Shown: positions 33,695 to 41,918 of the stretch, piece after piece | Layout: each line of letters begins with the position of its first letter | Numbering within the stretch: the first letter of the stretch is position 1 | Origin: Arthrobacter citreus | GTDB taxonomy: Bacteria; Actinomycetota; Actinomycetes; Actinomycetales; Micrococcaceae | NCBI RefSeq assembly: GCF_009192745.1 | Contig: NZ_VTFV01000002.1 | Span: 868,001 to 932,000 of the forward strand | Direction: 5' to 3' | DNA: 64,000 bases | The notes under the pieces: model-generated | What the model was told of the DNA's origin: nothing | What the model saw: the letters and a program-made list of their open reading frames with translations, nothing else | Database searches by the model: none | Program-made: the position numbers and the translations under genes

Positions 33695-35602
33695 TTGCCT
33701 GAAAACACCCAAGAAATTGTCGAAGAAAACACTGCCGTTGAAGCTGAAGAAGCCCAGGTATTGTTCTCCGATTTCAACCTGGATGCACGCATCCTCGCCG
33801 CGCTGACCGACGTCGGCTACAAGACCCCCTCGCCCATCCAGGCAGCCACCATTCCCGTTCTGCTTGAAGGCCGCGACGTCGTGGGCCTGGCCCAGACCGG
33901 TACCGGCAAGACCGCAGCCTTCGCCGTTCCCGCACTCTCCCGCATGGCAGAGCTCGCCGAGGTCAACGGACCCACCAAGGACACCCAGATCCTGGTGCTG
34001 GCCCCCACCCGCGAACTCGCCCTGCAGGTAGCCGAGGCCTTCACCTCCTACGCCGTGCACATGGACGACTTCACCGTCCTGCCCGTCTACGGCGGCTCCC
34101 CCTACGGCCCCCAGCTGGCCGGCCTGCGCCGCGGTGCACAGGTTGTTGTGGGTACCCCGGGCCGCGTGATCGACCACATCTCCAAGGGTTCCCTGGACCT
34201 GTCCAACCTGCAGTACCTGGTCCTGGACGAAGCAGACGAAATGCTGCGCATGGGCTTCGCTGAAGACGTTGAGCAGATCCTCTCCACCACCCCGGATGAG
34301 AAACAGGTTGCCCTCTTCTCCGCCACGATGCCGGGCGCCATCCGCAAGATCGCCAAGAAGTACCTGAACGATCCGGCTGAAATCACCGTCAAGTCCAAGA
34401 CCACCACCGGCGTGAACACCCGCCAGCGGTACGTGCAGGTCATGGGCCCGCACAAGCTGGACGCCATGAGCCGCATCCTCGAGACCGAGGACTTCGACGG
34501 CGTCATCGCCTTCGTGCGCACCAAGATGGCTACCGAGGACCTGGCTGACAAGCTGAAGTCCCGCGGCTACAAGGCGGCCGCCATCAACGGCGACATCCCG
34601 CAGCAGCAGCGCGAGCGTACCGTCGAAGCACTGCGCGACGGCAAGATCGACATCCTGGTTGCCACCGACGTCGCCGCCCGCGGCCTGGACGTCGAGCGCA
34701 TCAGCCACGTCTTCAACTACGACATCCCGCACGACACCGAGTCCTACGTGCACCGCATTGGCCGTACCGGCCGTGCAGGCCGCAGCGGCGACGCCATCCT
34801 CTTCATGACCCCGCGTGAGAAGTACCTGCTGCGTGCCATCGAGAAGGCCACCCGCCAGCCCGTTGAGCACATGCAGCTGCCCGGTGTTGACGTTGTCAAC
34901 GCCAAGCGCCTGGCCAAGTTCTCCGAGCGGATCACCGAAACCCGGAACACCGAAGACCTCTCCGTCTTCCGTGACCTGGTCACCAAGTACATCGCCGAGA
35001 ACGACGTTCCCGCCGAGGAAATCGCCGCTGCACTGGCCGTTATGGCCCAGGGCGGACGCCCGCTGCTGATGGAAGAGATTCCGCAGGCACCGGCCCGCCA
35101 GCGCGAGCGTTCCGAAGGCCGCAACGACGGTTTCGGCTCCCGTGGCCCGACGCGCCCGCTGACCGAAGGCAATGCGACCTACCGCATCGCCGTCGGACGC
35201 CGCCAGCGCGTTATGCCCGGTTCGATTGTCGGCGCCATCGCGAACGAGGGCGGCCTGTCATCCTCGCAGATCGGCGGCATCGACATCCGCGCCGACCACA
35301 CGCTCGTGGAACTGCCGGCTGACCTTTCAAAGGACCAGCTGCGTGCCCTGTCCCGCACCCGGATCGGCGGCGAGCTGATCCACCTGGAACTGGACAAGGG
35401 ACGCCGTCCTTCCCGCGAAGGCGGCTCCTACGACCGCGCTGACCGCGGTTTCAAGAAGGACTTCAAGAAGCGCGACGGCGAGCGTTCCTTCGGTGACCGC
35501 GGCTCGGACCGCCCGTACAAGAAGAAGTTCGACGGCGACCGCAGCTTCAGCAAGCCGGCCGGCGCCGGCGCCGGTGCGCGCAAGCCGCGTTTCCGCGACT
35601 AA
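33695..35602 (+). CDS. deaD: DEAD-box RNA helicase (DeaD/CsdA type)
   Basis: A 635-residue ATP-dependent RNA helicase for RNA unwinding and ribosome assembly, typically cold-induced. Q motif TPSPIQ (44-49), Walker A AQTGTGKT (66-73), DEAD at 178-181, then the helicase C domain with HRIGRTGRAGR. Residues about 495-570 form a DbpA-type RNA-binding domain (YRIAVGRRQRVMPGSIVGAI), followed by a basic, Gly/Arg/Lys/Ser-rich tail. The TTG at 33695 is chosen because GAGGAA lies 6 nt before it; an in-frame upstream start adds 22 residues. Confidence 0.94.
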   Translation: MPENTQEIVEENTAVEAEEAQVLFSDFNLDARILAALTDVGYKTPSPIQAATIPVLLEGRDVVGLAQTGTGKTAAFAVPALSRMAELAEVNGPTKDTQILVLAPTRELALQVAEAFTSYAVHMDDFTVLPVYGGSPYGPQLAGLRRGAQVVVGTPGRVIDHISKGSLDLSNLQYLVLDEADEMLRMGFAEDVEQILSTTPDEKQVALFSATMPGAIRKIAKKYLNDPAEITVKSKTTTGVNTRQRYVQVMGPHKLDAMSRILETEDFDGVIAFVRTKMATEDLADKLKSRGYKAAAINGDIPQQQRERTVEALRDGKIDILVATDVAARGLDVERISHVFNYDIPHDTESYVHRIGRTGRAGRSGDAILFMTPREKYLLRAIEKATRQPVEHMQLPGVDVVNAKRLAKFSERITETRNTEDLSVFRDLVTKYIAENDVPAEEIAAALAVMAQGGRPLLMEEIPQAPARQRERSEGRNDGFGSRGPTRPLTEGNATYRIAVGRRQRVMPGSIVGAIANEGGLSSSQIGGIDIRADHTLVELPADLSKDQLRALSRTRIGGELIHLELDKGRRPSREGGSYDRADRGFKKDFKKRDGERSFGDRGSDRPYKKKFDGDRSFSKPAGAGAGARKPRFRD

Positions 35603-35611
35603 GAATCACTG

Positions 35612-35645
35612 GCAGGTTGGGCGTCCTTCGGGGCGCCCTTCCTGC
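35612..35645. terminator. terminator between deaD and the PLDc_N gene
   Basis: An interrupted stem, GCAGG then GGGCG pairing with CGCCC then CCTGC across TT/TT mismatches, closes a 10-nt loop. It begins 10 nt after the deaD stop and abuts the convergent gene's 3' end. Confidence 0.65.
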
Positions 35646-35647
35646 GT

Positions 35648-35908
35648 TTAAGCCCGGTTGATGCGCTCCGTTGCCGGTTGGGTCCGGGCTCGCCGGGAGC
35701 GGTAGCGATGGAAGAACCACGCGGCCGGTCCCAGGACGGGGAACGCGAGGATACCCAGCAGGCACAGGAGCTTCACTCCCGCGGCCAGGGTCTTGTCCCG
35801 GGCCAGTGAGATGACGGCGGCGACGGTGAGCGCCAGGATGGCAGCTCCGATGGCCATGGTCAGGAACTCCCACGTTGCCGGGATAACCGGGTTGCTGTCT
35901 TGTTCCAC
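35648..35908 (-). CDS. small PLDc_N-domain membrane protein
   Basis: An 86-residue protein with two hydrophobic helices (about 14-36 and 43-65) and the PLDc_N signature LGILAFPVLGPAAWFF. The C-terminus is basic. Such short PLDc_N proteins are common in Actinobacteria and have no catalytic HKD motif; function is unknown. It follows the kinase gene on the same strand by 43 nt. Confidence 0.75.
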   Translation of the reverse strand: MEQDSNPVIPATWEFLTMAIGAAILALTVAAVISLARDKTLAAGVKLLCLLGILAFPVLGPAAWFFHRYRSRRARTQPATERINRA

Positions 35909-35951
35909 GCTGCCCCTTTTCGCTCGTTGCCGTTGCCGGCGCGGTTTCGGG

Positions 35952-37346
35952 TCAGTCTGCCACAGTCAGCTCGCCGGACAGGGGTGCTTCGCTGTTGCGG
36001 ACGTTCCTGACCGTCCGGCGCAGCTGCAGCACGTCCGCCGCCAGGGCGGCGAGGTCCCGCAGAGTTGCTTCCTGTTCGCCGGTGAGGCTGCGGGCCTTGC
36101 GGTCCATGATGCACAGGGTGCCGATGGCAAGGCCCTCGGTGGTGCGCAGCGGTACTCCGGCATAGAAGCCAAACCCGGGGGAGGTGACCACAAGCGGGTC
36201 GCCCGCGGTACGCGGATCCTGCTGTACGTCATCGACAATGAACGGGGTGTTCTCACGCACGGTCACAGGGCAGAGGGATGCGCCCGCCGGGGCAGAACCG
36301 CGGCTCGTGCCGCTGCCGGACATGGTCCACACCCGGTCCTTGCCCACGATTGAAACTGCAGCCACCGGTACACCCAGCAGCCGGGCAGCGAGTGCGGTGA
36401 TCCGGTCCAGCACCGGATCTGCTTCCGCCTCCGAGGCAGCACCGTGCTCCTCCGCCGCACGGATCCGGTCGGGATCCTCACCTGCGGCGGTGCTGCGGCG
36501 TCCGCGGCCTGCGGTGGCCAGATCCTGCATCGCCTCTGACACCTCATGGGCCGAGGGCCGCTCAGCGGGGTCTATGGAGGTCATGGGGCGGAGGATCCCA
36601 GTCCACTGCGGTCCCAGGGACTCAGGGATCTGAGGGCCGCGGAACAGGCGCGCCAGGGCGCTTTCAACCGCCATGCCCGGGAAAGCACGTTCTCCGGTCA
36701 GGCAGCGCAGCAGCACAAGGCCCAGCGAGTAGACGTCGCTGGGCGGGCCGGCCGGTTCGGAGCGGACCTGTTCAGGGCTCATGAACCCTGCGGTCCCGGT
36801 GAACTCGTCGCCCTGCGGGTTGGGGTCCCCGGCCATCTGGGCTACGCCGAAGTCCGTCAGTTTGGCGCGCAGCCGGGTTTCGTCTTCGCGGTAGTCAAAC
36901 AGCAGGATGTTCGCGGGCTTGATGTCCCGGTGCACAATGCCGCCGCGGTGCATGTAGTCCAGCCCGATTGCCAGGTCGTACGCCAGGTGTGCCACCTGGC
37001 GGGAGGGCAGCTTGCCCTTGGCCAGCCGGCGGCTCAGATCCGAGCCCTGCACCAGTTCCATGGCCAGCCACACGATCGAGGTGCCGGACGGCGAGACCTC
37101 CGTGCCGGCGTCGAACAGAGTGATCAGGCTGTGGTGGTTGAGCTGGGCCAGGACTTTCGCCTCGGCTTCGTTCCGTCGGCGTTCTTCCTCCGTACGGGCA
37201 AGGGAAGCAATGAGTTTTACGGCGACGTCGCGGCCAAGCAGTTCATCTACCGCACGGTGCACCGATCCCATGGAACCGGAACCGATCCGCTCCTGCAGGC
37301 GGTATCTGCCGCCCACTACCGTCCCGGGACCCATTTGCCTTGGCAT
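35952..37346 (-). CDS. soluble Ser/Thr protein kinase with C-terminal GAF domain
   Basis: A 464-residue fusion. Residues about 14-275 are an STPK: Gly loop IGSGSMGSV (21-29), Lys44 in VAVKLI, HRD at 139-141, DFG at 165-167, and GTAGFMSPEQ as activation-segment end. Residues about 318-445 are a GAF domain (from VLDRITALAARLLG to LGALCIMD-like LAIGTLCIMD). No membrane helix or PASTA repeats are present, so input is presumably cytosolic and read by the GAF domain (redox, light or small molecule). No phosphatase is adjacent. The start may be 12 nt later at MGPGTV. Confidence 0.9.
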   Translation of the reverse strand: MPRQMGPGTVVGGRYRLQERIGSGSMGSVHRAVDELLGRDVAVKLIASLARTEEERRRNEAEAKVLAQLNHHSLITLFDAGTEVSPSGTSIVWLAMELVQGSDLSRRLAKGKLPSRQVAHLAYDLAIGLDYMHRGGIVHRDIKPANILLFDYREDETRLRAKLTDFGVAQMAGDPNPQGDEFTGTAGFMSPEQVRSEPAGPPSDVYSLGLVLLRCLTGERAFPGMAVESALARLFRGPQIPESLGPQWTGILRPMTSIDPAERPSAHEVSEAMQDLATAGRGRRSTAAGEDPDRIRAAEEHGAASEAEADPVLDRITALAARLLGVPVAAVSIVGKDRVWTMSGSGTSRGSAPAGASLCPVTVRENTPFIVDDVQQDPRTAGDPLVVTSPGFGFYAGVPLRTTEGLAIGTLCIMDRKARSLTGEQEATLRDLAALAADVLQLRRTVRNVRNSEAPLSGELTVAD

Positions 37347-37580
37347 CCGCGCACTCCTGTATGAATCTGGTACTGCCGGCGGGGAAACGGCGGTGTGGAA
37401 ACCCTGTTGTTTCCTGTCCTTAAGTCTATGTCCGCAGTAGCTTCCATGGGCCGTAAGACAGGCCGCTGACCTGCGAAGAGAGTGTCTTCAATCACAGATG
37501 CCGGGTTTGGTCCGAATCGATTTCGTGATGCGGAGAAAGTACTGGTAGAGTCTTATGTCGTTGCCCCGGTGAGGGGCGAT

Positions 37581-37652
37581 GCCCCGATAGCTCAGTGGTA
37601 GAGCGCCATCTTGGTAAGATGGAGGTCCCGGGATCGATTCCCGGTCGGGGCT
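37581..37652 (+). tRNA. tRNA-Thr (GGT)
   Basis: Acceptor GCCCCGA pairs with TCGGGGC (37645-37651), discriminator T. Anticodon stem CCATC/GATGG with loop TTGGTAA gives GGT. All arms are intact. A -10-like TAGAGT lies at 37546-37551, 29 nt upstream. Confidence 0.97.
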
Positions 37653-37725
37653 CTCAATGGGAGGGTCCGCGTTTGTAAGCCTGTTGTTCAACACTAGGCG
37701 AAGCACGCGGGCTTGACTCATTTAT

Positions 37726-37799
37726 GGCGGTGTAGCTCAGTTGGTTAGAGCGCACGACTCATAATCGTGAGGTCGGGAGATCGAGCCTCCCCACCGCTA
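37726..37799 (+). tRNA. tRNA-Met (CAT), elongator type
   Basis: Acceptor GGCGGTG pairs with CACCGCT (one G-U at the end), discriminator A at 37799. Anticodon stem CACGA/TCGTG with loop CTCATAA gives CAT. A fully paired acceptor start argues against the initiator tRNA. It lies 73 nt after tRNA-Thr, probably on one transcript. Confidence 0.95.
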
Positions 37800-37805
37800 C
37801 AGAGC

Positions 37806-37841
37806 AAAACCCCCGGGATCTTCGAGATTCCCGGGGGTTTT
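37806..37841 (+). terminator. terminator of the tRNA-Thr/tRNA-Met unit
   Basis: A perfect 13-bp stem (AAAACCCCCGGGA at 37806-37818, TCCCGGGGGTTTT at 37829-37841) whose right arm ends in T residues, 6 nt after tRNA-Met. Confidence 0.88.
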
Positions 37842-38030
37842 CTGGTTTCCAGGGTGCTTCAGGGTGCCCGGTCCCGGGAAGCCGCACGCCGGCCCGCCGA
37901 ACGAGGCCGCCGGAAAGTGGCGGTGACACGCAGTGCCCCGCCCGGCGCGAAGGGGGCCGGCTTGTAGGATCACTGGAAGAACGCCGTCCTAAGTCAATCG
38001 CCCGAGCACGGAACGAAAGATGCAGACCCG

Positions 38031-39857
38031 ATGACAGAGAACAACCCCGCCGCTGACGAGCAGGCGCTGCCGACCCGGCGAGCCCGGCGCGCAGCGCAAA
38101 ACCGTGCCGTGCCCGGCACTGCGGGCGGCGCCGAGCGGCGCGCTTCGCAGGGCAGGGAGGCCCGGGATTCGGACAGCGCCGGCCAGGGGGCAGGGGCGCA
38201 GGACGAAACGCTTCCGTCCAGGCGCCGCGCCCGGGCGGAACTGCGTTCCTGGGGAATCGGCCCGGCAGCGGAGCCGGCCGGAGCGCAGGACGGCGGGGAC
38301 GTCCATACTTCTGCCGCCTCTCCGGGCGTGCTGCTCGAGGACTCCTATCCAGACGGCAGGAATGGCGGTTCAGGCGGCGGGAATGAAGGCCGGGAGCCGG
38401 ACGCTGTGTCCGCGGCGGATGAAGCAGCAGTGACGCCCGAAGCCGAGCCGGTAACGGAGGCTGGGCCCGTAATCGGCTATGAGCCGCTGGTTGAGGCTGA
38501 ACCGCTTTATCAGGCCGAGCCGGTTCCCGCGCCGGAGCCCGTACATGAGGCCGGGGCGGCATTTGAGGACGTACCCGAGCCTGAGCCCGCAGCGGATCCG
38601 GATCCGGATCCTGAAGCGGAGGTTGGAGCCCAGCCGGCGCCCGAGTCCCCGGGAATCTTCCGGGCCGAGCCCGCGCCGGAGCAGGCCTTCCCGCCGGAGC
38701 CTGAGCCGGAACCCGCTTATGAGCCCGGCATAGGCACCGGCGGCCAGCCGCTCGCCGTCGTACTTCCCGAACTTCCGGTAGCACCGCCTGCCGGCGCACA
38801 GCAGGAGATTGAGATCCAGGACAGCGAATCGACTGAAGCCGCTGCCGGGCATCCAGCAGGCCTGCCGCTGGAGCCCGCCCAGATGCCGGGCGACCTCCGC
38901 GAACGTACCCGTGCCGCGGTGCGCGGGGAACCCAACGACGTGCGCCGTGCAACCTTCCTTGACACCCAGACTGCCCGGATTCCGGCCGCCCGTGGATTCC
39001 GCGGTTTCCTGGCATCCCTGGGCATCCGGATAGCGCCGTCTGCACGGGAACTGGAGGAGCGCCGGGATACCCGCATCGTCAGCCAGCACTGGCCGGGTCC
39101 GCGGACCATCTCCGTGGTCAACGGCAAGGGCGGTGCGAACAAGACGCCCACAACGGTGATGCTCGCCGCCATCTTCGCCCGCAACGGGGGCGGCCCGGTC
39201 CTGGCCTGGGACAACAATGAGACCCGTGGCACCCTGGGCTGGCGTACTGAACAGGCCCAGCACGATGCCACCGTCATGGACCTGCTGCCGGAGACCGGGC
39301 TGCTGCTCTCCCCGGCAGCCCAGTCGGCAATGCTCGCCAAGTTTGTCCATCACCAGACGGATGACAAGTACGACGTCCTGCGCTCCAATCCGAACGTCCT
39401 GGCCTCGGAACAGAAAGTCACCAGGGCTGACTTCGATGCGCTGCATTCCGTTGCGTCCAAGTATTTCCGCCTGAACGTGGTGGACTCCGGCAACGACGAA
39501 AGTGCGGAGCGATGGCTGCGCATGATCGATCACACCGACCAGCTGGTCATCGCCACCACCACGGTCGAGGAACATGCCGAGGCGGGGGCCCTGCTGCTTG
39601 AAGCACTGCAGGAACGAGGCGGGAAGTACGCGGAGCTGGCACGCGGCGCCGTCGTTATTGTTTCCCAGGCCGACCGCAACGGCACCGAAGCGCAGGCGCG
39701 GAGGGTCGCCGAGGCGTTCAAGGTGCTTGCGCGGGCCGCGGTGACCATTCCCTATGACCCTGCGCTGGTGAAGGGGCAGATCCGGTATGCCTCGCTCCGT
39801 CCCGCCACCCAGCGCGCCTGGCTAAGGGCTGCGGCAGCAGTAGCCGGAGGACTGTAG
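38031..39857 (+). CDS. orphan ParA/MinD-like ATPase with long acidic N-terminus
   Basis: A 608-residue protein. The first about 340 residues are low-complexity: two basic repeats of the form LPxRRxRR (near 13 and 61), then long Pro/Glu/Ala-rich acidic tracts. Residues about 355-608 are a ParA/MinD-fold ATPase with a variant deviant Walker A, KGGANKTPTT (about 365-374), Asn replacing the usual Gly before the catalytic Lys. A Walker-B-like VVDSGND follows. No parB, parS cluster or plasmid gene is adjacent, so it may position a cell structure rather than DNA. Function unknown. Confidence 0.8.
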   Translation: MTENNPAADEQALPTRRARRAAQNRAVPGTAGGAERRASQGREARDSDSAGQGAGAQDETLPSRRRARAELRSWGIGPAAEPAGAQDGGDVHTSAASPGVLLEDSYPDGRNGGSGGGNEGREPDAVSAADEAAVTPEAEPVTEAGPVIGYEPLVEAEPLYQAEPVPAPEPVHEAGAAFEDVPEPEPAADPDPDPEAEVGAQPAPESPGIFRAEPAPEQAFPPEPEPEPAYEPGIGTGGQPLAVVLPELPVAPPAGAQQEIEIQDSESTEAAAGHPAGLPLEPAQMPGDLRERTRAAVRGEPNDVRRATFLDTQTARIPAARGFRGFLASLGIRIAPSARELEERRDTRIVSQHWPGPRTISVVNGKGGANKTPTTVMLAAIFARNGGGPVLAWDNNETRGTLGWRTEQAQHDATVMDLLPETGLLLSPAAQSAMLAKFVHHQTDDKYDVLRSNPNVLASEQKVTRADFDALHSVASKYFRLNVVDSGNDESAERWLRMIDHTDQLVIATTTVEEHAEAGALLLEALQERGGKYAELARGAVVIVSQADRNGTEAQARRVAEAFKVLARAAVTIPYDPALVKGQIRYASLRPATQRAWLRAAAAVAGGL

Positions 39858-39948
39858 AAAGATCAGCTTGCTTATCTTTGCCTCTTTTTCCTAGGGTAGA
39901 GGGCAGAGGCGGTTCAGACCGGACCGCCTGACCACGAACGGAGGCAAA

Positions 39949-40515
39949 ATGTCAGCACATGATATTTCCGGCAAGAAGGTCGCTTTCCTGCTCACGGACG
40001 GCGTGGAGCAGATCGAACTCACCAGCCCGTGGGAGGCAGTGAAGGAGGCCGGGGGATCGCCCGTCCTGGTTTCGCCCTCCAGCGGCAGCATTCAGGGTTT
40101 CAACGGAGTGGATAAGGGTGACACTTTCTCCGTGGATCTGGACGTGGCGGATGCCAATGCCTCGGACTTCGACGCGCTGGTCCTGCCCGGCGGCGTCGTC
40201 AACGCCGACTACCTGCGCGTGAACAAGGACGCCCAGCGCTTTGCCCGGGACTTCTTCGAAGCAGGCAAGCCCGTTGCAGCGATCTGCCACGGACCGTGGC
40301 TGCTGATCGACGCCGAGGTAGTCAAGGGCCGCGACCTGACGTCCTTCCACACCCTCGCCACCGACCTGCGCAATGCGGGTGCCAACTGGAGTGACGAAGA
40401 GGTTGTGGTGGACCAGGGCCTGGTTACCAGCCGCACCCCCGACGACCTTGAGGCGTTCAACGCCAAGGTGGTCGAAGAAATCTCCGAAGGGCAGCACGCC
40501 GGTCAGCACGCCTGA
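39949..40515 (+). CDS. PfpI/DJ-1 family protein
   Basis: A 188-residue class-I-glutamine-amidotransferase-like protein of the PfpI/YhbO type. The nucleophile is C113 in AAICHGPW, the preceding elbow fits the family, and E20 in DGVEQIEL matches the conserved Glu near the active site. Members act as deglycases/chaperones or stress proteases. GGAGG precedes the ATG. A short hairpin terminator follows. Confidence 0.88.
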   Translation: MSAHDISGKKVAFLLTDGVEQIELTSPWEAVKEAGGSPVLVSPSSGSIQGFNGVDKGDTFSVDLDVADANASDFDALVLPGGVVNADYLRVNKDAQRFARDFFEAGKPVAAICHGPWLLIDAEVVKGRDLTSFHTLATDLRNAGANWSDEEVVVDQGLVTSRTPDDLEAFNAKVVEEISEGQHAGQHA

Positions 40516-40530
40516 CGTCCCCCTCCCGCA

Positions 40531-40562
40531 CCGCCCCGGAAGCCGGCAGGCTCCCGGGGCGG
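40531..40562 (+). terminator. terminator after the PfpI gene
   Basis: A 9-bp stem (CCGCCCCGG at 40531-40539, CCGGGGCGG at 40554-40562) 16 nt after the stop, with a 14-nt loop. Confidence 0.65.
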
Positions 40563-40703
40563 AGTGCTGTCTGCCGGCGGATGCGTTCTGTGCGTGTTGA
40601 CCCTGTGGTTTGGATGAGATGACCAGGTTCTCCCGGCCCAGAGTACTTAGGGTGGGGGAAACCGTGGAGTCTGAAGCAATCTGAATCAAAGGGGAATCCA
40701 TCC

Positions 40704-41918
40704 GTGACCAGCAGCGACGCGACGCCGAAGGTCCAGCGGCCGCTGGAGGGAATCCTGGTGGCTGACTTCTCCCGGGTCCTTGCCGGTCCACTGTGCACCA
40801 TGACCCTGGCGGACCTTGGAGCGCGCGTCATCAAGGTTGAACGTCCGGGAACCGGTGATGACACACGCAGCTGGGGCCCGCCCTTCTCCGGCACCGGTGC
40901 CACGTACTTCGAAGCAGTGAACCGCAACAAGGAATCGGTCTGCCTTGACCTGGCGGACGAGCGCGGGATCCGGCTTGCCCGGGAACTGGCGCTGCGGGCC
41001 GATGTTCTGGTGGAGAACTTCAAGCCCGGCGGACTCGACAAACTGGGGCTGGGGTACGCGGAGCTGAGCGAGGCCAATCCCGGCCTCGTCTACGCGTCGA
41101 TCTCCGGTTTTGGCGACGAGGGCGGCCGTGACCTGCCTGGCTACGACTTTGTGGTCCAGGCCCTCGGCGGGCTGATGAGCATCACCGGTGAGCCCGGGGG
41201 AACGCCGATGAAAGCCGGGGTAGCCCTGGTGGACGTGCTCACCGCAAAGGACGCCGTGACTGCGGTGCTGGCGGCATTGCTTTCCCGCCGGGCGACCGGC
41301 CGGGGAACCCACGTCCGGCTCAACCTGCTCTCCAGCCTGCAGGGGGCCCTGGCCAACCAGGCGCAGGCTTTCCTTGGCGCCGGCGTGGTTCCGGGCCGCA
41401 TGGGCAACGCCCATCCCTCCATAGTTCCGTACCAGCTGCTGGCCTGCGAGGACGTCCCGCTGGCGGTGGCGTGCGGCAACGACTCGCAGTTCGCCCGGCT
41501 GGCCCGCGAACTGGGTGCTCCCGAGCTGGCCCTGGATGGACGGTTCGCCACCAACAGTGCCCGGGTGCAGCACCGGGAGGAACTGATTCCGCTGTTGGAG
41601 ACATACCTCGCCGCCGCGCCGGCCGCGCACTGGCAGGAACGCCTGAGCCGGGCAGGAGTGCCCGCGGGCAAAGTTGCCGGCATCGATGAGGGGATCGCCT
41701 ACGCCGAGTCGCTCGGCCTGGACCCGGTACTTGAGCTGACGGATTCCGACGGCGCTCCGGCCGGGCGGCAGATCCGTCACCCTGCCCAGTGGGAGCCTGC
41801 CCTGGCTCCGCGGACGGACGCTCCGCCCAGGCTTGGACAGCACACGGAAGACGTCCTGAAATGGCTGCAGGAGCCGGCTGCCGGAAGTGCGGACGCCGGA
41901 GGCTACCTCTCCCGCTGA
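40704..41918 (+). CDS. family III (CaiB/BaiF) CoA-transferase
   Basis: A 404-residue CoA-transferase that moves CoA between carboxylic acids. It starts PLEGILVADFSRVLAGP, typical of the family; the catalytic Asp is probably D177 in GVALVDVLTA. AAAGGGG precedes the GTG start. The next plus-strand genes are an acyl-CoA dehydrogenase of glutaryl-CoA type and an aldehyde dehydrogenase, so the acid may be a dicarboxylate such as glutarate; this is inference. Its last 16 bp overlap the convergent regulator gene. Confidence 0.87.
   Translation: MTSSDATPKVQRPLEGILVADFSRVLAGPLCTMTLADLGARVIKVERPGTGDDTRSWGPPFSGTGATYFEAVNRNKESVCLDLADERGIRLARELALRADVLVENFKPGGLDKLGLGYAELSEANPGLVYASISGFGDEGGRDLPGYDFVVQALGGLMSITGEPGGTPMKAGVALVDVLTAKDAVTAVLAALLSRRATGRGTHVRLNLLSSLQGALANQAQAFLGAGVVPGRMGNAHPSIVPYQLLACEDVPLAVACGNDSQFARLARELGAPELALDGRFATNSARVQHREELIPLLETYLAAAPAAHWQERLSRAGVPAGKVAGIDEGIAYAESLGLDPVLELTDSDGAPAGRQIRHPAQWEPALAPRTDAPPRLGQHTEDVLKWLQEPAAGSADAGGYLSR

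Noticed and set aside
33681-33806. Small ATG frame overlapping the helicase start
   Set aside because: It reuses the helicase ribosome-binding region in another frame and gives a Lys/Pro-rich peptide without support.
33656-34870. A 404-codon minus-strand frame opposite the helicase gene
   Set aside because: Antisense shadow of well-conserved helicase motifs.
37759-39045. A 428-codon minus-strand frame over the tRNA-Met and ParA-like gene start
   Set aside because: It runs through a tRNA and is Arg/Pro-rich; the plus-strand reading has a real ATPase domain in the same gene.
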